DNA from: JBHJHP01 sp042219825
GTDB lineage: Bacteria > Bacteroidota > Bacteroidia > Bacteroidales > UBA5342
Direction: 5' to 3'
NCBI RefSeq assembly: GCF_042219825.1
Contig: NZ_JBHJHQ010000007.1
Span: forward strand, 124,001 to 188,000
Length of the DNA stretch: 64,000 bases
Shown piece by piece: positions 1 through 8,684 of this stretch. Numbering within the stretch: the first letter of the stretch is position 1; each line of letters opens with the position of its first letter. The notes under the pieces were generated by a model, which saw only the letters and a program-made list of their open reading frames with translations, was not told where the DNA came from and ran no database searches. Both the position numbers and the translations under genes were made by a program.

Positions 1-14
1 AAAAAAATAAGGAT

Positions 15-1592
15 ATGCGATCTTCAATACTTATAGCGCTACTGACCGGATATGTTTCCTTACTATTTTCACAGGAAAACGTTCAATTGAATTACAGCGA
101 ACCGGAATTTACAACCGTTCAGAATATTATTTCGGCTGTTGACAGTCGGGATGGCGTACTTCAGGTTTTAAAAAAGGATCATAAAAAAGATTTTTATGTT
201 GAATCTTACAACTCCGATGACTTAAAGCTGATAAATACGGAGGAGATAAAGCTTTCAGCGGCAAATAATGCTTCATTCTATTTCACACCGGTGGATCTGG
301 TGAACCTCAACAATGAAAATTATTTGGTTCTTTCTGCAATAGATCCGGGAAATATGAAGCAGTACATCGCTATTCAACAATTTGATAAAACCGGTAAAGC
401 AGTTGGTAAAATTAAACAAATCGGATCATTTAAGATCGGGGAATTATTTGAACAATACAGCATGAAGGTGGTAACTTCGGCAAATCATACTTTTCTCACA
501 GTGATGGCTCCCGTCAGTACTACTGATGATGCCGTATTCACGTCCGAATTCATATTATACAATGCCACTAACCAATCTATAGGGTATTATCTTCTGACTA
601 CAGATTATGAAGCCCAATGGACCAACGTAGGAAAACTAAGAGTGACAGATTCAGGTCGCATTATTGTCGCCATTTCAGAACGAAAAAACAACCAGTTGAG
701 GCCCAGCTACATGAAGGAAATAAAACTGGATCTTTACATCAGTCAAGCGGACAATACATTTAAAACCGTGGATGTCTATTCTCTGGATTATGAGTATTCC
801 ACATTTGATTATCGACTGTCACCTGATCAGAATAACATTGAGTGCTGGGGCATGTATTCAGATGTAGATAACAGGTTTGGAGGAGATGAAGCCAATGGTC
901 TGTTTAATATTACTATTGATGTTGAAACAGGATTGTTGAAACAAGATGTAAAACAACCATTTAAAAAGGATATTATAGCAGACCTTCTGAATACAAAAGA
1001 ATCAAAATTAAATAAGCACAAAGGTCTGCCCAAACAATATAAAATCATTGATGTTATATTTCGCGGAAAAGAAAGATGGCTGGTTTTTGATAATGTTATT
1101 TACAGAAAGTATAATACATATGATCCCAGATACGGGTCTTATGTTCATAATGATTTTTACCAGTTTGGATCCGCTATAATTATAAAAACTGACAAAAGCT
1201 GCGAGGTGTCCGATTACACCGTTATCCCTAAAAAGCAGTGGTCATTCAACGATAACGGCGTATACAGCTCGATGATGGTAAAAGAGAAAGGAGACAGAAT
1301 TCTGCTTTTCTTCAACGATTTTATAAAAAGCACAACAGCTGAGAAGATTCCTGAAGCAGAAGTAAAAAGAATGGACGACCCACTGAAATCAGGACTTTTT
1401 ATGGCGGTAATAAACACGGATGGCACGTGGTCAAAAGCACTGATAAAAAACAACCTGGAGGACAAAAAACTTATTTTCACCCGCTCTGATCTGGCAAACG
1501 AAAAAAACGTACAGTTTGGATTATTTTCTGAAAAAGTCTTCTCAGATAAAGAAAACGGATTAAACCTGGGAATATATAAGCTATCGTACTGA
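15..1592 (+). CDS. Secreted protein of unknown function
   Basis: I do not recognise this 525-aa protein. It opens with a typical signal peptide (residues 1-20, hydrophobic core ending in SLLFSQ), so it should be exported to the periplasm or outer membrane. The rest alternates short polar and aromatic strands (YNATNQSIGYY, VIYRKYNTYDP), suggesting an all-beta or propeller-like fold. There is no T9SS tail, lipobox or catalytic motif that I can see. The ATG at 15 follows an AAGG-like stretch. The gene stands alone on the plus strand and ends one base from the stop of the convergent gene at 1594. Its upstream region lies outside the window, so any operon partner is unknown. Confidence 0.75.
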   Translation: MRSSILIALLTGYVSLLFSQENVQLNYSEPEFTTVQNIISAVDSRDGVLQVLKKDHKKDFYVESYNSDDLKLINTEEIKLSAANNASFYFTPVDLVNLNNENYLVLSAIDPGNMKQYIAIQQFDKTGKAVGKIKQIGSFKIGELFEQYSMKVVTSANHTFLTVMAPVSTTDDAVFTSEFILYNATNQSIGYYLLTTDYEAQWTNVGKLRVTDSGRIIVAISERKNNQLRPSYMKEIKLDLYISQADNTFKTVDVYSLDYEYSTFDYRLSPDQNNIECWGMYSDVDNRFGGDEANGLFNITIDVETGLLKQDVKQPFKKDIIADLLNTKESKLNKHKGLPKQYKIIDVIFRGKERWLVFDNVIYRKYNTYDPRYGSYVHNDFYQFGSAIIIKTDKSCEVSDYTVIPKKQWSFNDNGVYSSMMVKEKGDRILLFFNDFIKSTTAEKIPEAEVKRMDDPLKSGLFMAVINTDGTWSKALIKNNLEDKKLIFTRSDLANEKNVQFGLFSEKVFSDKENGLNLGIYKLSY

Positions 1593-1593
1593 T

Positions 1594-2715
1594 TTAACCT
1601 ATTTTTTTTTCAAAGATCCGGTATTTCTTATAGATCGTATAGTCCTGCCGTTCCATTAAGGCCCGCATGCGAACATTTTCCTCCATAATCAAATGACTGT
1701 CAAGCGTAGTCAGTTTTCCTTTATTGGCAGATTCAAACAAGGCCACAGTCATCAGGGCATCAATGCCTGAATTCTGAAGATTGGTCTTCACGCATCCCAA
1801 CAGCAGGTTTAATTGCTTTGTGGTTTTAAATGAGCGCAAAATATATGCAAACCCAATTGGGAATAACTTCCCTTTTGCTTGTTTAAATCCTTTACTTATA
1901 TCCGGCATGGCCACAATAAAGGCAACAACATTGTTGTCAGGATCAACCACAACTTTGATGTATTCATGATTTAATAACGGCAAAAACCTCTCGGAAAATT
2001 CTCTGGCTTCCTGCTCATCCAAAGGCGCAAAGCCATAAATATCGGTATACGTTTCGTTAATCAGGTCGAACACCGGCTGAACATAAGGCCTTATTTCTTT
2101 TGAGTTTTTAAACTTCAATACCTTAAAGCCTCTGTTTTTAACCCTTTCCGCTATGCGATAATATACATCAGGAACAATTTCAGGGATCGTACTTCGGTAC
2201 TGAAACAGGTCAAGTTTTTTGCCATAACCATGTCGCTCAGTAAAATCAACCATGTACTGAAAACTATGATTCGTAACCATAACTGTAACCGGATCATCGA
2301 ACCCTTCAATTAGAAATCCCTGCGGATCCTTATCTGAAAATCCCAGTGGCCCTACCACTTTTTCGGTTCCTTTGTCCTTTGCCCATTTTTCCACGGCCTC
2401 AGTCAGTGCTTCAAAAACCTCATAATCCTCTGTGCATTCCAGGAAACAAAAGCGGGCATTGTTCTCGTTATGGCCGGCATTATACACATGATTTATGATG
2501 CCCATGATACGGCCTTCCACCTTTCCATCCTTTTCTGCGAGAATCATAATGGTATCGCAATGTTCAAAGGCATGGTTTTTTGTTTTATCGAATACTTTCC
2601 ACTCATCCGAAAGAAGCGGCGGTAACCACTGCTTATGGTGTCTATGAATTTTAAACGGCAGATGAATAAATATCTTCAGATCGCTTCTATTAAGAACCTC
2701 CCGAACTGTAACCAT
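1594..2715 (-). CDS. GNAT-fold N-acetyltransferase-like protein (YghO-like)
   Basis: This 373-aa soluble protein resembles the long two-domain GNAT-like proteins common in Bacteroidota, often annotated as hypothetical or YghO-like. The N-terminal part (residues 1-140) has the pattern of a degenerate acetyltransferase, with IMILAEKDGKVEGRIMGIIN followed by FCFLECTEDYEVFEAL. A VVGPLGFSDKDPQGFLIEG segment near residues 120-140 is characteristic of this family. A second GNAT-like lobe occupies roughly residues 190-373. The substrate is unknown. It lies 11 bp downstream of the PAP2 gene (2727-3650) on the same strand, so the two probably form an operon and the protein may act on a lipid or lipid precursor; that role is inference only. 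Confidence 0.65.
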   Translation of the reverse strand: MVTVREVLNRSDLKIFIHLPFKIHRHHKQWLPPLLSDEWKVFDKTKNHAFEHCDTIMILAEKDGKVEGRIMGIINHVYNAGHNENNARFCFLECTEDYEVFEALTEAVEKWAKDKGTEKVVGPLGFSDKDPQGFLIEGFDDPVTVMVTNHSFQYMVDFTERHGYGKKLDLFQYRSTIPEIVPDVYYRIAERVKNRGFKVLKFKNSKEIRPYVQPVFDLINETYTDIYGFAPLDEQEAREFSERFLPLLNHEYIKVVVDPDNNVVAFIVAMPDISKGFKQAKGKLFPIGFAYILRSFKTTKQLNLLLGCVKTNLQNSGIDALMTVALFESANKGKLTTLDSHLIMEENVRMRALMERQDYTIYKKYRIFEKKIG

Positions 2716-2726
2716 GGGCTGTATAA

Positions 2727-3650
2727 TTAAGTTGAACCAGTTTTATGCCACCCGTCAGGAATCCTGTATATCAGGTTGGACAATATGAGTATTAACGGAG
2801 CCAGAATCAATCCTCCTATCACGTCAACAGCATAATGCGCTTTGATATAAACTGTTGAAAAGATAAGGATGATGACCACCGGCCATATCACATGAAAAAA
2901 ATGCGGAATATATTTCCTTGAAAGAATCAGAATAATAACCGAGATGCCCACATGCGAACTGGGGAATGCTCCTGTAGGCTGTTCTGCCATTTTCTGAATA
3001 AAATGCACAGCAGAAGCAAACAAATACCCTCCCGGCACCACATTTTCGGGATATGAAAAATAAAACTGAGGGCCCTCGGATGGAATGATGCTAAACAACA
3101 AATAAAATACATACATTGAAAAAGTCAGTTCAAACATCAGACGCTTAAAGCTATCCCTCTTTTTTACAAAAACGTAAATTGCAAATCCGGCCAGAAGAAT
3201 ATAGAAACTAAAGTAACCAAAATACATCAGTTCGCTGAACAGATGACCGGGAAAGTGCTCTGAAAAAACAAGGCTAGGCTGCATGCCAAAAAGGGCTTCA
3301 TCAGCCCGAATCAACAGTGGGTCAATATTGCTAAAAAAAAACTTGTTGTAATGTACTGTTTCGGAATAAAAGTAACCACTCAGAATCAGCGGATAAGCGT
3401 AACGCATCAGCAACACGACAGGATTCAAAGTCCTTTTTTCATAATATATCAGCAGAAAAACTATGGGTAGTATCAGTATCCGAATTAAAATTAGTGGTAA
3501 AATATGCACAGATGCATCCATTGCAAATGCCATGAGAAACGTACTGAAAAACAGATAGCTTAAAAAGGCGTAATCGATCTTCTTCAATGTTGCGTCGTTG
3601 GGATTGATAAAACAGAGTAAATATAGGTTTTTATGTAATATGTTCGACAT
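2727..3650 (-). CDS. PAP2-superfamily membrane phosphatase (lipid phosphate phosphatase / IPC-synthase-like)
   Basis: This 307-aa polytopic membrane protein belongs to the PAP2 superfamily, which removes or transfers phosphate groups on lipids. The signature is visible: GAFPSSHVG with H233 (motif C2), and AHYAVDVIGG with H272 and D276 (motif C3). Several hydrophobic helices precede these motifs (about 28-70, 80-100, 140-160, 175-190). The motif spacing fits the PAP2_3 branch that includes inositol-phosphorylceramide synthases. Sphingolipid head-group chemistry is therefore plausible in a Bacteroidota host, but it is not shown by the sequence. It is the first gene of a probable two-gene unit with the GNAT-like gene downstream. 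Confidence 0.8.
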   Translation of the reverse strand: MSNILHKNLYLLCFINPNDATLKKIDYAFLSYLFFSTFLMAFAMDASVHILPLILIRILILPIVFLLIYYEKRTLNPVVLLMRYAYPLILSGYFYSETVHYNKFFFSNIDPLLIRADEALFGMQPSLVFSEHFPGHLFSELMYFGYFSFYILLAGFAIYVFVKKRDSFKRLMFELTFSMYVFYLLFSIIPSEGPQFYFSYPENVVPGGYLFASAVHFIQKMAEQPTGAFPSSHVGISVIILILSRKYIPHFFHVIWPVVIILIFSTVYIKAHYAVDVIGGLILAPLILILSNLIYRIPDGWHKTGST

Positions 3651-3970
3651 TGAAGGCAGAACTACATACTTTCAAAATTTATTTAGATCCAACAAGGCAG
3701 TTAAACACCCTCTTTCCAAAATCAGGATTCACCCTGTTAATACTTTTGATGAATCAAAAGTATTCAGAAATGGATGGTATTATTCAGAAAATGATTATTA
3801 CAGATAGAGCAACATTAGAGTTTGAATATTTCTGAAAAAATAATACACAGTTGGATTAATCATGTATTGAAATAATAGTGCTAATATTTGATTTATAATA
3901 GTTTTGCATGTTTTTTCATAAAATTAATCTGCATGTATCTACGAGAAATTGTTTAAAACACGCAAAAGTG
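3651..3970. other. Intergenic region without a convincing gene
   Basis: About 320 bp lie between the PAP2 gene start and the 7-bp repeat array that follows tex. Two short plus-strand ORFs (3598-3807 and 3650-3835) overlap here, but neither has a ribosome-binding site, a recognisable domain or clear coding character. The stretch is AT-rich and presumably holds the promoter of the PAP2 operon on the minus strand. I see no tRNA or clear terminator. Confidence 0.5.
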
Positions 3971-4005
3971 TGTCTTATGTCTTGTGTCTTGAATCTTATA
4001 TCTGA
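3971..4005. repeat. 7-bp periodic repeat array, TGTCTTA type
   Basis: Five consecutive seven-base units stand here: TGTCTTA, TGTCTTG, TGTCTTG, AATCTTA and TATCTGA. The array touches the stop codon region of tex (minus strand, stop at 4007-4009). It shares the unit TGTCTTG and the 7-bp period with the composite array at 30387-30446. There is no obvious hairpin, so it is not a standard intrinsic terminator. Its function is unknown to me. Confidence 0.7.
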
Positions 4006-4006
4006 A

Positions 4007-6136
4007 TTACTGTTTCACATTCTTCATGGAAAGGGCGATGCGTTTCCTGTCATGATCGATGCTTAGAACGCGGACAAACACCTGCTGATGCAACGAGACT
4101 TCCGTAGTTGGATCGCTGACAAATTTATCGGCCAGTTCCGAAATATGTACCAGTCCGTTTTCTTTAATACCAATATCTACAAACGCACCAAATTTTGTGA
4201 CGTTGCTGATGATGCCCGGCAGAACCATGCCCGGCTTAAGATCGGTTATCTTACGAATATTCTGATCGAACTCAAATACCTTAATCTGTTTCCTGGGGTC
4301 ACGTCCCGGTTTCTCAAGTTCTTTGATGATGTCGGAAATAGTTGGGATACCTATGGATCCGGTGACAAACTGTTCCGGTTGCAAGCCTCCCAGAAGTGTT
4401 TTGTCGGCGATAAGATCCTTCTCTTCTTTTTTAAGGGTGCGTGCCATAGCCGTTACAATGTGATACGATTCCGGATGAACAGCAGAATTATCCAGTGGAT
4501 TTACGGCATCAGGGATGCGTAAAAACCCTGCACACTGGGTAAATGTTTTGTCTCCCAGACCGGGGACTTTTTTAATGTCCTCACGGGTTTTAAATACTCC
4601 GTTATCTTTTCTGAAATCTGTTACTGATTCCGCAACTTTCGGACCCAGACCGCTCACATAACTCAGTAAATGTTTTGAGGCTGTATTCAGATTTACGCCC
4701 ACATGGTTCACACACGATTCCACTACCATATCCAGTGACTTCTTCAGTTCGTTCTGATCCACATCGTGTTGGTATTGTCCCACACCGATGGCTTTGGGTT
4801 CAATTTTAACCAGTTCGGCCAACGGGTCCATCAGCCGGCGTCCGATGGAGATGGCACCACGTACCGTTACATCATATTCAGGGAATTCATCGCGTGCCAG
4901 TTTTGATGCCGAATAAACCGATGCCCCTGCTTCGCTGATTACAAACACTTTCAGTTCGCGGTCGAACCGGATACGCTGAATGAATGATTCTGTCTCGCGG
5001 CTTGCTGTGCCGTTCCCGATAGAGATGGCCTCAATTTTAAACATTTCTACCAGGGATGATAATTTTTTCATCGCCAGTCCGGTCTGACTCTGCGGTGGAT
5101 GAGGATATATGGTTTCGTTGTGCAGCAGGTTGCCCTGTTCGTCCAGGCAAACCACCTTACAACCGGTACGAAATCCCGGATCAATGGCGAGAATACGTTT
5201 TTGGCCCAGTGGTGGAGCCAGCAACAACTGTCTGAGGTTATTGGCAAAAATATTGATCGCGTCCTTATCCGCTTTTTCCTTGGACAGGGCCGCAAATTCG
5301 GTTTCAATGGAAGGTTTAATCAGACGTTTATAGGCATCTTCCATGGCCTGATAAACAAGATCGGACGATGCCGTATTGCCTTTTACAAAAAAGCGTTCCA
5401 GGTGATGTAAAGGTGACGCTTTCTCGGGAGAGATGGATACGCGCAGAACGCCCTCTTTTTCAGCCCGCCGGATGGCCAGTAAACGATGAGATGAAATACG
5501 TTTCAACGATTCCGAAAACTCAAAATAGTCACGGTAATTGTCCCCTTCCTCTTCTTTGCCTTTGATGACTTTGGCCGTCATGACAGCTGCTTTTTCAAAA
5601 CTCCGGCGCACGATATTACGGGCCGTTTCGTGTTCGCTGATCCATTCCGCAATGATGTGCTGTGCGCCTTCGATGGCTTCATCGGTGGTTTTGACTTCGT
5701 CATTCAGAAAACGACGGGCACTGTATTCCGGATCATCCACCTGTTGTTTCATGATGATCTTTGCCAGCCCTTCCAGTCCTTTTTCGCGGGCAATCTGTGC
5801 CTTGGTTCGCCGCCTCGGCTTGTAAGGCAGATAAATATCTTCAAGTTCAGTAGAAGAGAAGCAATTTTTAATCTTTTCCTCCAGTTCGGGCGTCAGTTTT
5901 TCCTGTTCACGAATGGTATTCAGTATGGTTTCCCTGCGCTTTTCAAGCTCCTTCAGCTTGTCGTAATGTTCGCTTATTGCAGCGACTTTCACCTCGTCAA
6001 GATTACCGGTAAGCTCCTTGCGATAGCGGCTGATAAAGGGAATGGTGGCACCGTCGTCCAGCAGATATATGGTGTTATTTACCTGGCTTAGTTCAAGCGA
6101 AAGGGTTTGTGCGATAATGTCAGCGATCTGTTTCAT
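4007..6136 (-). CDS. tex: Tex family RNA-binding transcription accessory protein
   Basis: This is a full-length Tex/YhgF protein (about 709 aa). The order of parts is an N-terminal helical Tex domain, a YqgF/RNase H-like domain (LAIDPGFRTGCKVVCLDEQG, about residues 320-345), helix-hairpin-helix segments (GLGPKVAESV; VPGLGDKTF) and a C-terminal S1 domain (PGMVLPGIISNVTKFGAFVD to the end, ending LSMKNVKQ). Tex proteins bind RNA and act at the transcription/ribosome interface. I prefer the ATG at 6136 (MKQIADI) over an in-frame TTG 24 bp upstream. This start overlaps the 3' end of dinB by 17 bp, so translation of the two is probably coupled. A 7-bp repeat array abuts its stop. Confidence 0.95.
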   Translation of the reverse strand: MKQIADIIAQTLSLELSQVNNTIYLLDDGATIPFISRYRKELTGNLDEVKVAAISEHYDKLKELEKRRETILNTIREQEKLTPELEEKIKNCFSSTELEDIYLPYKPRRRTKAQIAREKGLEGLAKIIMKQQVDDPEYSARRFLNDEVKTTDEAIEGAQHIIAEWISEHETARNIVRRSFEKAAVMTAKVIKGKEEEGDNYRDYFEFSESLKRISSHRLLAIRRAEKEGVLRVSISPEKASPLHHLERFFVKGNTASSDLVYQAMEDAYKRLIKPSIETEFAALSKEKADKDAINIFANNLRQLLLAPPLGQKRILAIDPGFRTGCKVVCLDEQGNLLHNETIYPHPPQSQTGLAMKKLSSLVEMFKIEAISIGNGTASRETESFIQRIRFDRELKVFVISEAGASVYSASKLARDEFPEYDVTVRGAISIGRRLMDPLAELVKIEPKAIGVGQYQHDVDQNELKKSLDMVVESCVNHVGVNLNTASKHLLSYVSGLGPKVAESVTDFRKDNGVFKTREDIKKVPGLGDKTFTQCAGFLRIPDAVNPLDNSAVHPESYHIVTAMARTLKKEEKDLIADKTLLGGLQPEQFVTGSIGIPTISDIIKELEKPGRDPRKQIKVFEFDQNIRKITDLKPGMVLPGIISNVTKFGAFVDIGIKENGLVHISELADKFVSDPTTEVSLHQQVFVRVLSIDHDRKRIALSMKNVKQ

Positions 6137-7220
6137 GGTCAATTTCTGTATCAAATTCAATCCTCAACTGAATAGGTTCTCCATCATTCAGGGCATGCAG
6201 GTTGCTCATTGAAATTCCCAGAAGCCGAACCGGACGTTCTTCGGTTTCAAGGGCTTCGAGCAACATGTTATTTGCGCTTGTAAAAATAGTGTTTTCATCC
6301 GATATGGCATTGATCAGACTGCGACTTCTGGTGATCTGTTCGAAATCGGCAAATTTAATCTTCACCGTGATGGTTCTGCCCAGGGCCTGGTGTTTCAGCA
6401 TCCGTTCACTTACCTTTTCAGCAATTTTTCGGAGTTCGCCGGACAAGCTTTCCCTGCTGTACAGATCCTTTAAAAACGTGTCTTCTGCTCCAACCGATTT
6501 ACGGATGCGGTCGGGTTCAACAGGCCGGTCATCAATGCCACGAACGATGTTATAGTAGAATGCGCCGGCTTTGCCAAAAATCTGTAGCAGGTTCTGACGA
6601 CTCATCGCCCGGAGATCTTTGCCGGTATGAATCCCCAGCGTATGCATTTTTTCTGCCGTTACTTTTCCTACGCCAAAGAATTTTTTTACAGCTAATGCAT
6701 CCAGAAAATCCTGTGCCTGTTCCGGTGTGATCACAAATATCCCATCTGGTTTATCCATATCTGAAGCCACTTTAGCCAAAAATTTACAGTAGGATACACC
6801 GGCTGATGCGGTTAATCCGGTAGCCGCTTTTACCTTTTGCTTAATCTCTTTTGCGATCAGTGTGGCTGATGGATTATTGAAATTATTTTCGGTAACATCC
6901 AGGAAAGCTTCATCGATGGAAAGTGGTTCAACCAGATCGGTATACTGATGAAAGATATCCCGGATCCGGTTGGACTCGTACCTGTATTTGTCAAAATTTC
7001 CGCGGGTAAAGATCAGATCCGGACATTTGCGTTTAGCCGTCACCGATGGCATGGCCGAATGAATGCCGAATTTGCGGGCCTCGTAACTGGCAGCCGCTAC
7101 CACACCCCGTGCATTGGGACTGCCAACCACCAGCGGTTTGCCCTGCCAATCAGGGTTGTCACGCTGTTCAATGGCAGCAAAAAACGCATCCATATCAATA
7201 TGTATGATTTTGCGGATCAT
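6120..7220 (-). CDS. dinB: DNA polymerase IV (Y family)
   Basis: This 366-aa Y-family translesion polymerase is of usual length. The catalytic motifs are present: HIDMDAFFAAIEQRD with D9 and D11 near the N terminus, and PLSIDEAFLDVTE further on, supplying the second acidic pair. The helix-hairpin-helix thumb region (FFGVGKVTAEKMHTLGI) and the little-finger domain follow. Such enzymes bypass damaged template bases at low fidelity. The gene is transcribed just before tex with a short overlap, forming a two-gene unit. I see no obvious LexA-type palindrome in the 235-bp upstream gap, although a Bacteroidota SOS box would be hard to identify by eye. Confidence 0.95.
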   Translation of the reverse strand: MIRKIIHIDMDAFFAAIEQRDNPDWQGKPLVVGSPNARGVVAAASYEARKFGIHSAMPSVTAKRKCPDLIFTRGNFDKYRYESNRIRDIFHQYTDLVEPLSIDEAFLDVTENNFNNPSATLIAKEIKQKVKAATGLTASAGVSYCKFLAKVASDMDKPDGIFVITPEQAQDFLDALAVKKFFGVGKVTAEKMHTLGIHTGKDLRAMSRQNLLQIFGKAGAFYYNIVRGIDDRPVEPDRIRKSVGAEDTFLKDLYSRESLSGELRKIAEKVSERMLKHQALGRTITVKIKFADFEQITRSRSLINAISDENTIFTSANNMLLEALETEERPVRLLGISMSNLHALNDGEPIQLRIEFDTEIDHETDR

Positions 7221-7455
7221 GATGCAAAATTAAAAGACTCATCATCAAAAATTAATTTTTATTATTACTTTTAACTTTTATATAATGTAAAAACCGGTGA
7301 TAAAAACCTGATAGAATTTTTTTGAATGGAAACCTGTTTAATCTAATGATAACTCTTAAAGCTGAAAAACAGAACAACTATTATTGAAAGAAATATGGTA
7401 TTTGATGGAGGAATTTGTACATCGATGCTTCTTCAACCTACATAAATCGTAAACT

Positions 7456-8586
7456 ATGAAAAAGATAAAACTTGTTGTGCTTTTATTTCTGGTCTTGTCC
7501 TGTTTCCCGGGATACAGCCAGGTAAACTTCAGAAGTGGATTTATTATTACCAATGATCATGATACGATTCAGGGTAAGGTTGATTACCGGTCGGACAAAC
7601 GCATGTGCAATCTTTGTTCGTTTAAACCAGAAAAAGGTGTCAGAACAGAATATTTACCCGGAGAAATATCTGCTTATGGTTTTACAGGAGGTCGGGTTTT
7701 TGTATCCCGGAATATTGATGGGAAAACAAAATTTCTTGAATTACTTATTGAGGGGTACGCCAGTTTATATTATTACATTTCTGGAACTGAAAGGAGATTC
7801 TTTCTGGAAAAGCATCAAAACAGCCTGGCAGCGCTTGATTATGAAGAACGTCATGTGTATGTACATGCGGACAGTATCGGGGATGATGGGATAAAATATA
7901 TTCCTACTAATCATCCTCCTAATTTCCAGTATTTTGGGCAATATACATTCCATACAACCGAGTTTAGAAAGGTCTTGCTGGATTCTTTATCCGATGTTCC
8001 GAAACTTGAAGAACAGATTAATCGTATTAACAGACCAAATCACCACAGTTTAATAAAAGTCGTTGAAGCATACGATGAGATAAAAAGTGGCGAGGACAAC
8101 TATAAGGTGTATCATGATTTACACATGGAGCCGGAATTTATTCTTGGTGTTGGTTGGTTAAATATTAGCTTAAGAGGCATTCAACCTGAGGAAAAGTTCT
8201 TAATGTACAGTTTAAAAGGGTATTACCCCGTTTCGGGAGAAAAATTATACCTGGGCCTTGGTTTTCAGCGTGCACTAGCGGAATCCCGTTATTATTCGTA
8301 TAAAATTTCAAGAATACCCGTGTCGCTCAAATACCAGTATCCGGGAAAAATAATTAAGCCTCAGGTTTCACTTGGACTGAATATTTACAATATTAAAAGT
8401 GCTCACAGTTACTGGGATTTGTGGGATTATGTTCCCTCATACTCTGTTGGTGTTGCTTTAACAGTATATAAAGGTATATCCATAGCGTACAGTTTTGATG
8501 GTGATATGCTGGGAAACTCCAACACATCATCAGCCGTCCTGTTTTTTAGCTATTCCAATAATATTGGCTTGATGGTGAGCTTTTAA
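7456..8586 (+). CDS. Secreted protein of unknown function, probable outer-membrane beta-barrel C terminus
   Basis: This 376-aa protein has a signal peptide (MKKIKLVVLLFLVLSCFPGYSQ). Residues 25-180 carry the opening GFIITNDHDTIQGKVDYRS, typical of a family of uncharacterised Bacteroidota secreted proteins that begin with a short beta domain. The last 150 residues alternate aromatic and glycine-rich strands (YLGLGFQRALAES, QVSLGLNIYN, YSVGVALTVYKG) and end with VSF, as outer-membrane barrels do. The ligand is unknown. It reads in the same direction as the giant repeat protein 98 bp downstream. I did not find a good promoter match upstream. Confidence 0.7.
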   Translation: MKKIKLVVLLFLVLSCFPGYSQVNFRSGFIITNDHDTIQGKVDYRSDKRMCNLCSFKPEKGVRTEYLPGEISAYGFTGGRVFVSRNIDGKTKFLELLIEGYASLYYYISGTERRFFLEKHQNSLAALDYEERHVYVHADSIGDDGIKYIPTNHPPNFQYFGQYTFHTTEFRKVLLDSLSDVPKLEEQINRINRPNHHSLIKVVEAYDEIKSGEDNYKVYHDLHMEPEFILGVGWLNISLRGIQPEEKFLMYSLKGYYPVSGEKLYLGLGFQRALAESRYYSYKISRIPVSLKYQYPGKIIKPQVSLGLNIYNIKSAHSYWDLWDYVPSYSVGVALTVYKGISIAYSFDGDMLGNSNTSSAVLFFSYSNNIGLMVSF

Positions 8587-8684
8587 TGCTGGCAAACAAG
8601 GAAGATAAATTACTTGTCAGGACAAAACTTTTGCTTATTTTTGATATGAAACTGTTTGCGGTTGACCTGTTTGAGGATTGAATA

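Noticed and set aside
3598..3835. Two short plus-strand ORFs (69 and 61 codons) before the PAP2 gene
   Set aside because: Partly overlap the PAP2 start, and have no recognisable motif or translation signal.
4088..4522. 144-codon plus-strand ORF opposite tex
   Set aside because: Lies wholly antisense to a well-conserved gene and has no domain or ribosome-binding site; a shadow of tex codon usage. The same holds for 5538-5825 and 5630-6091.
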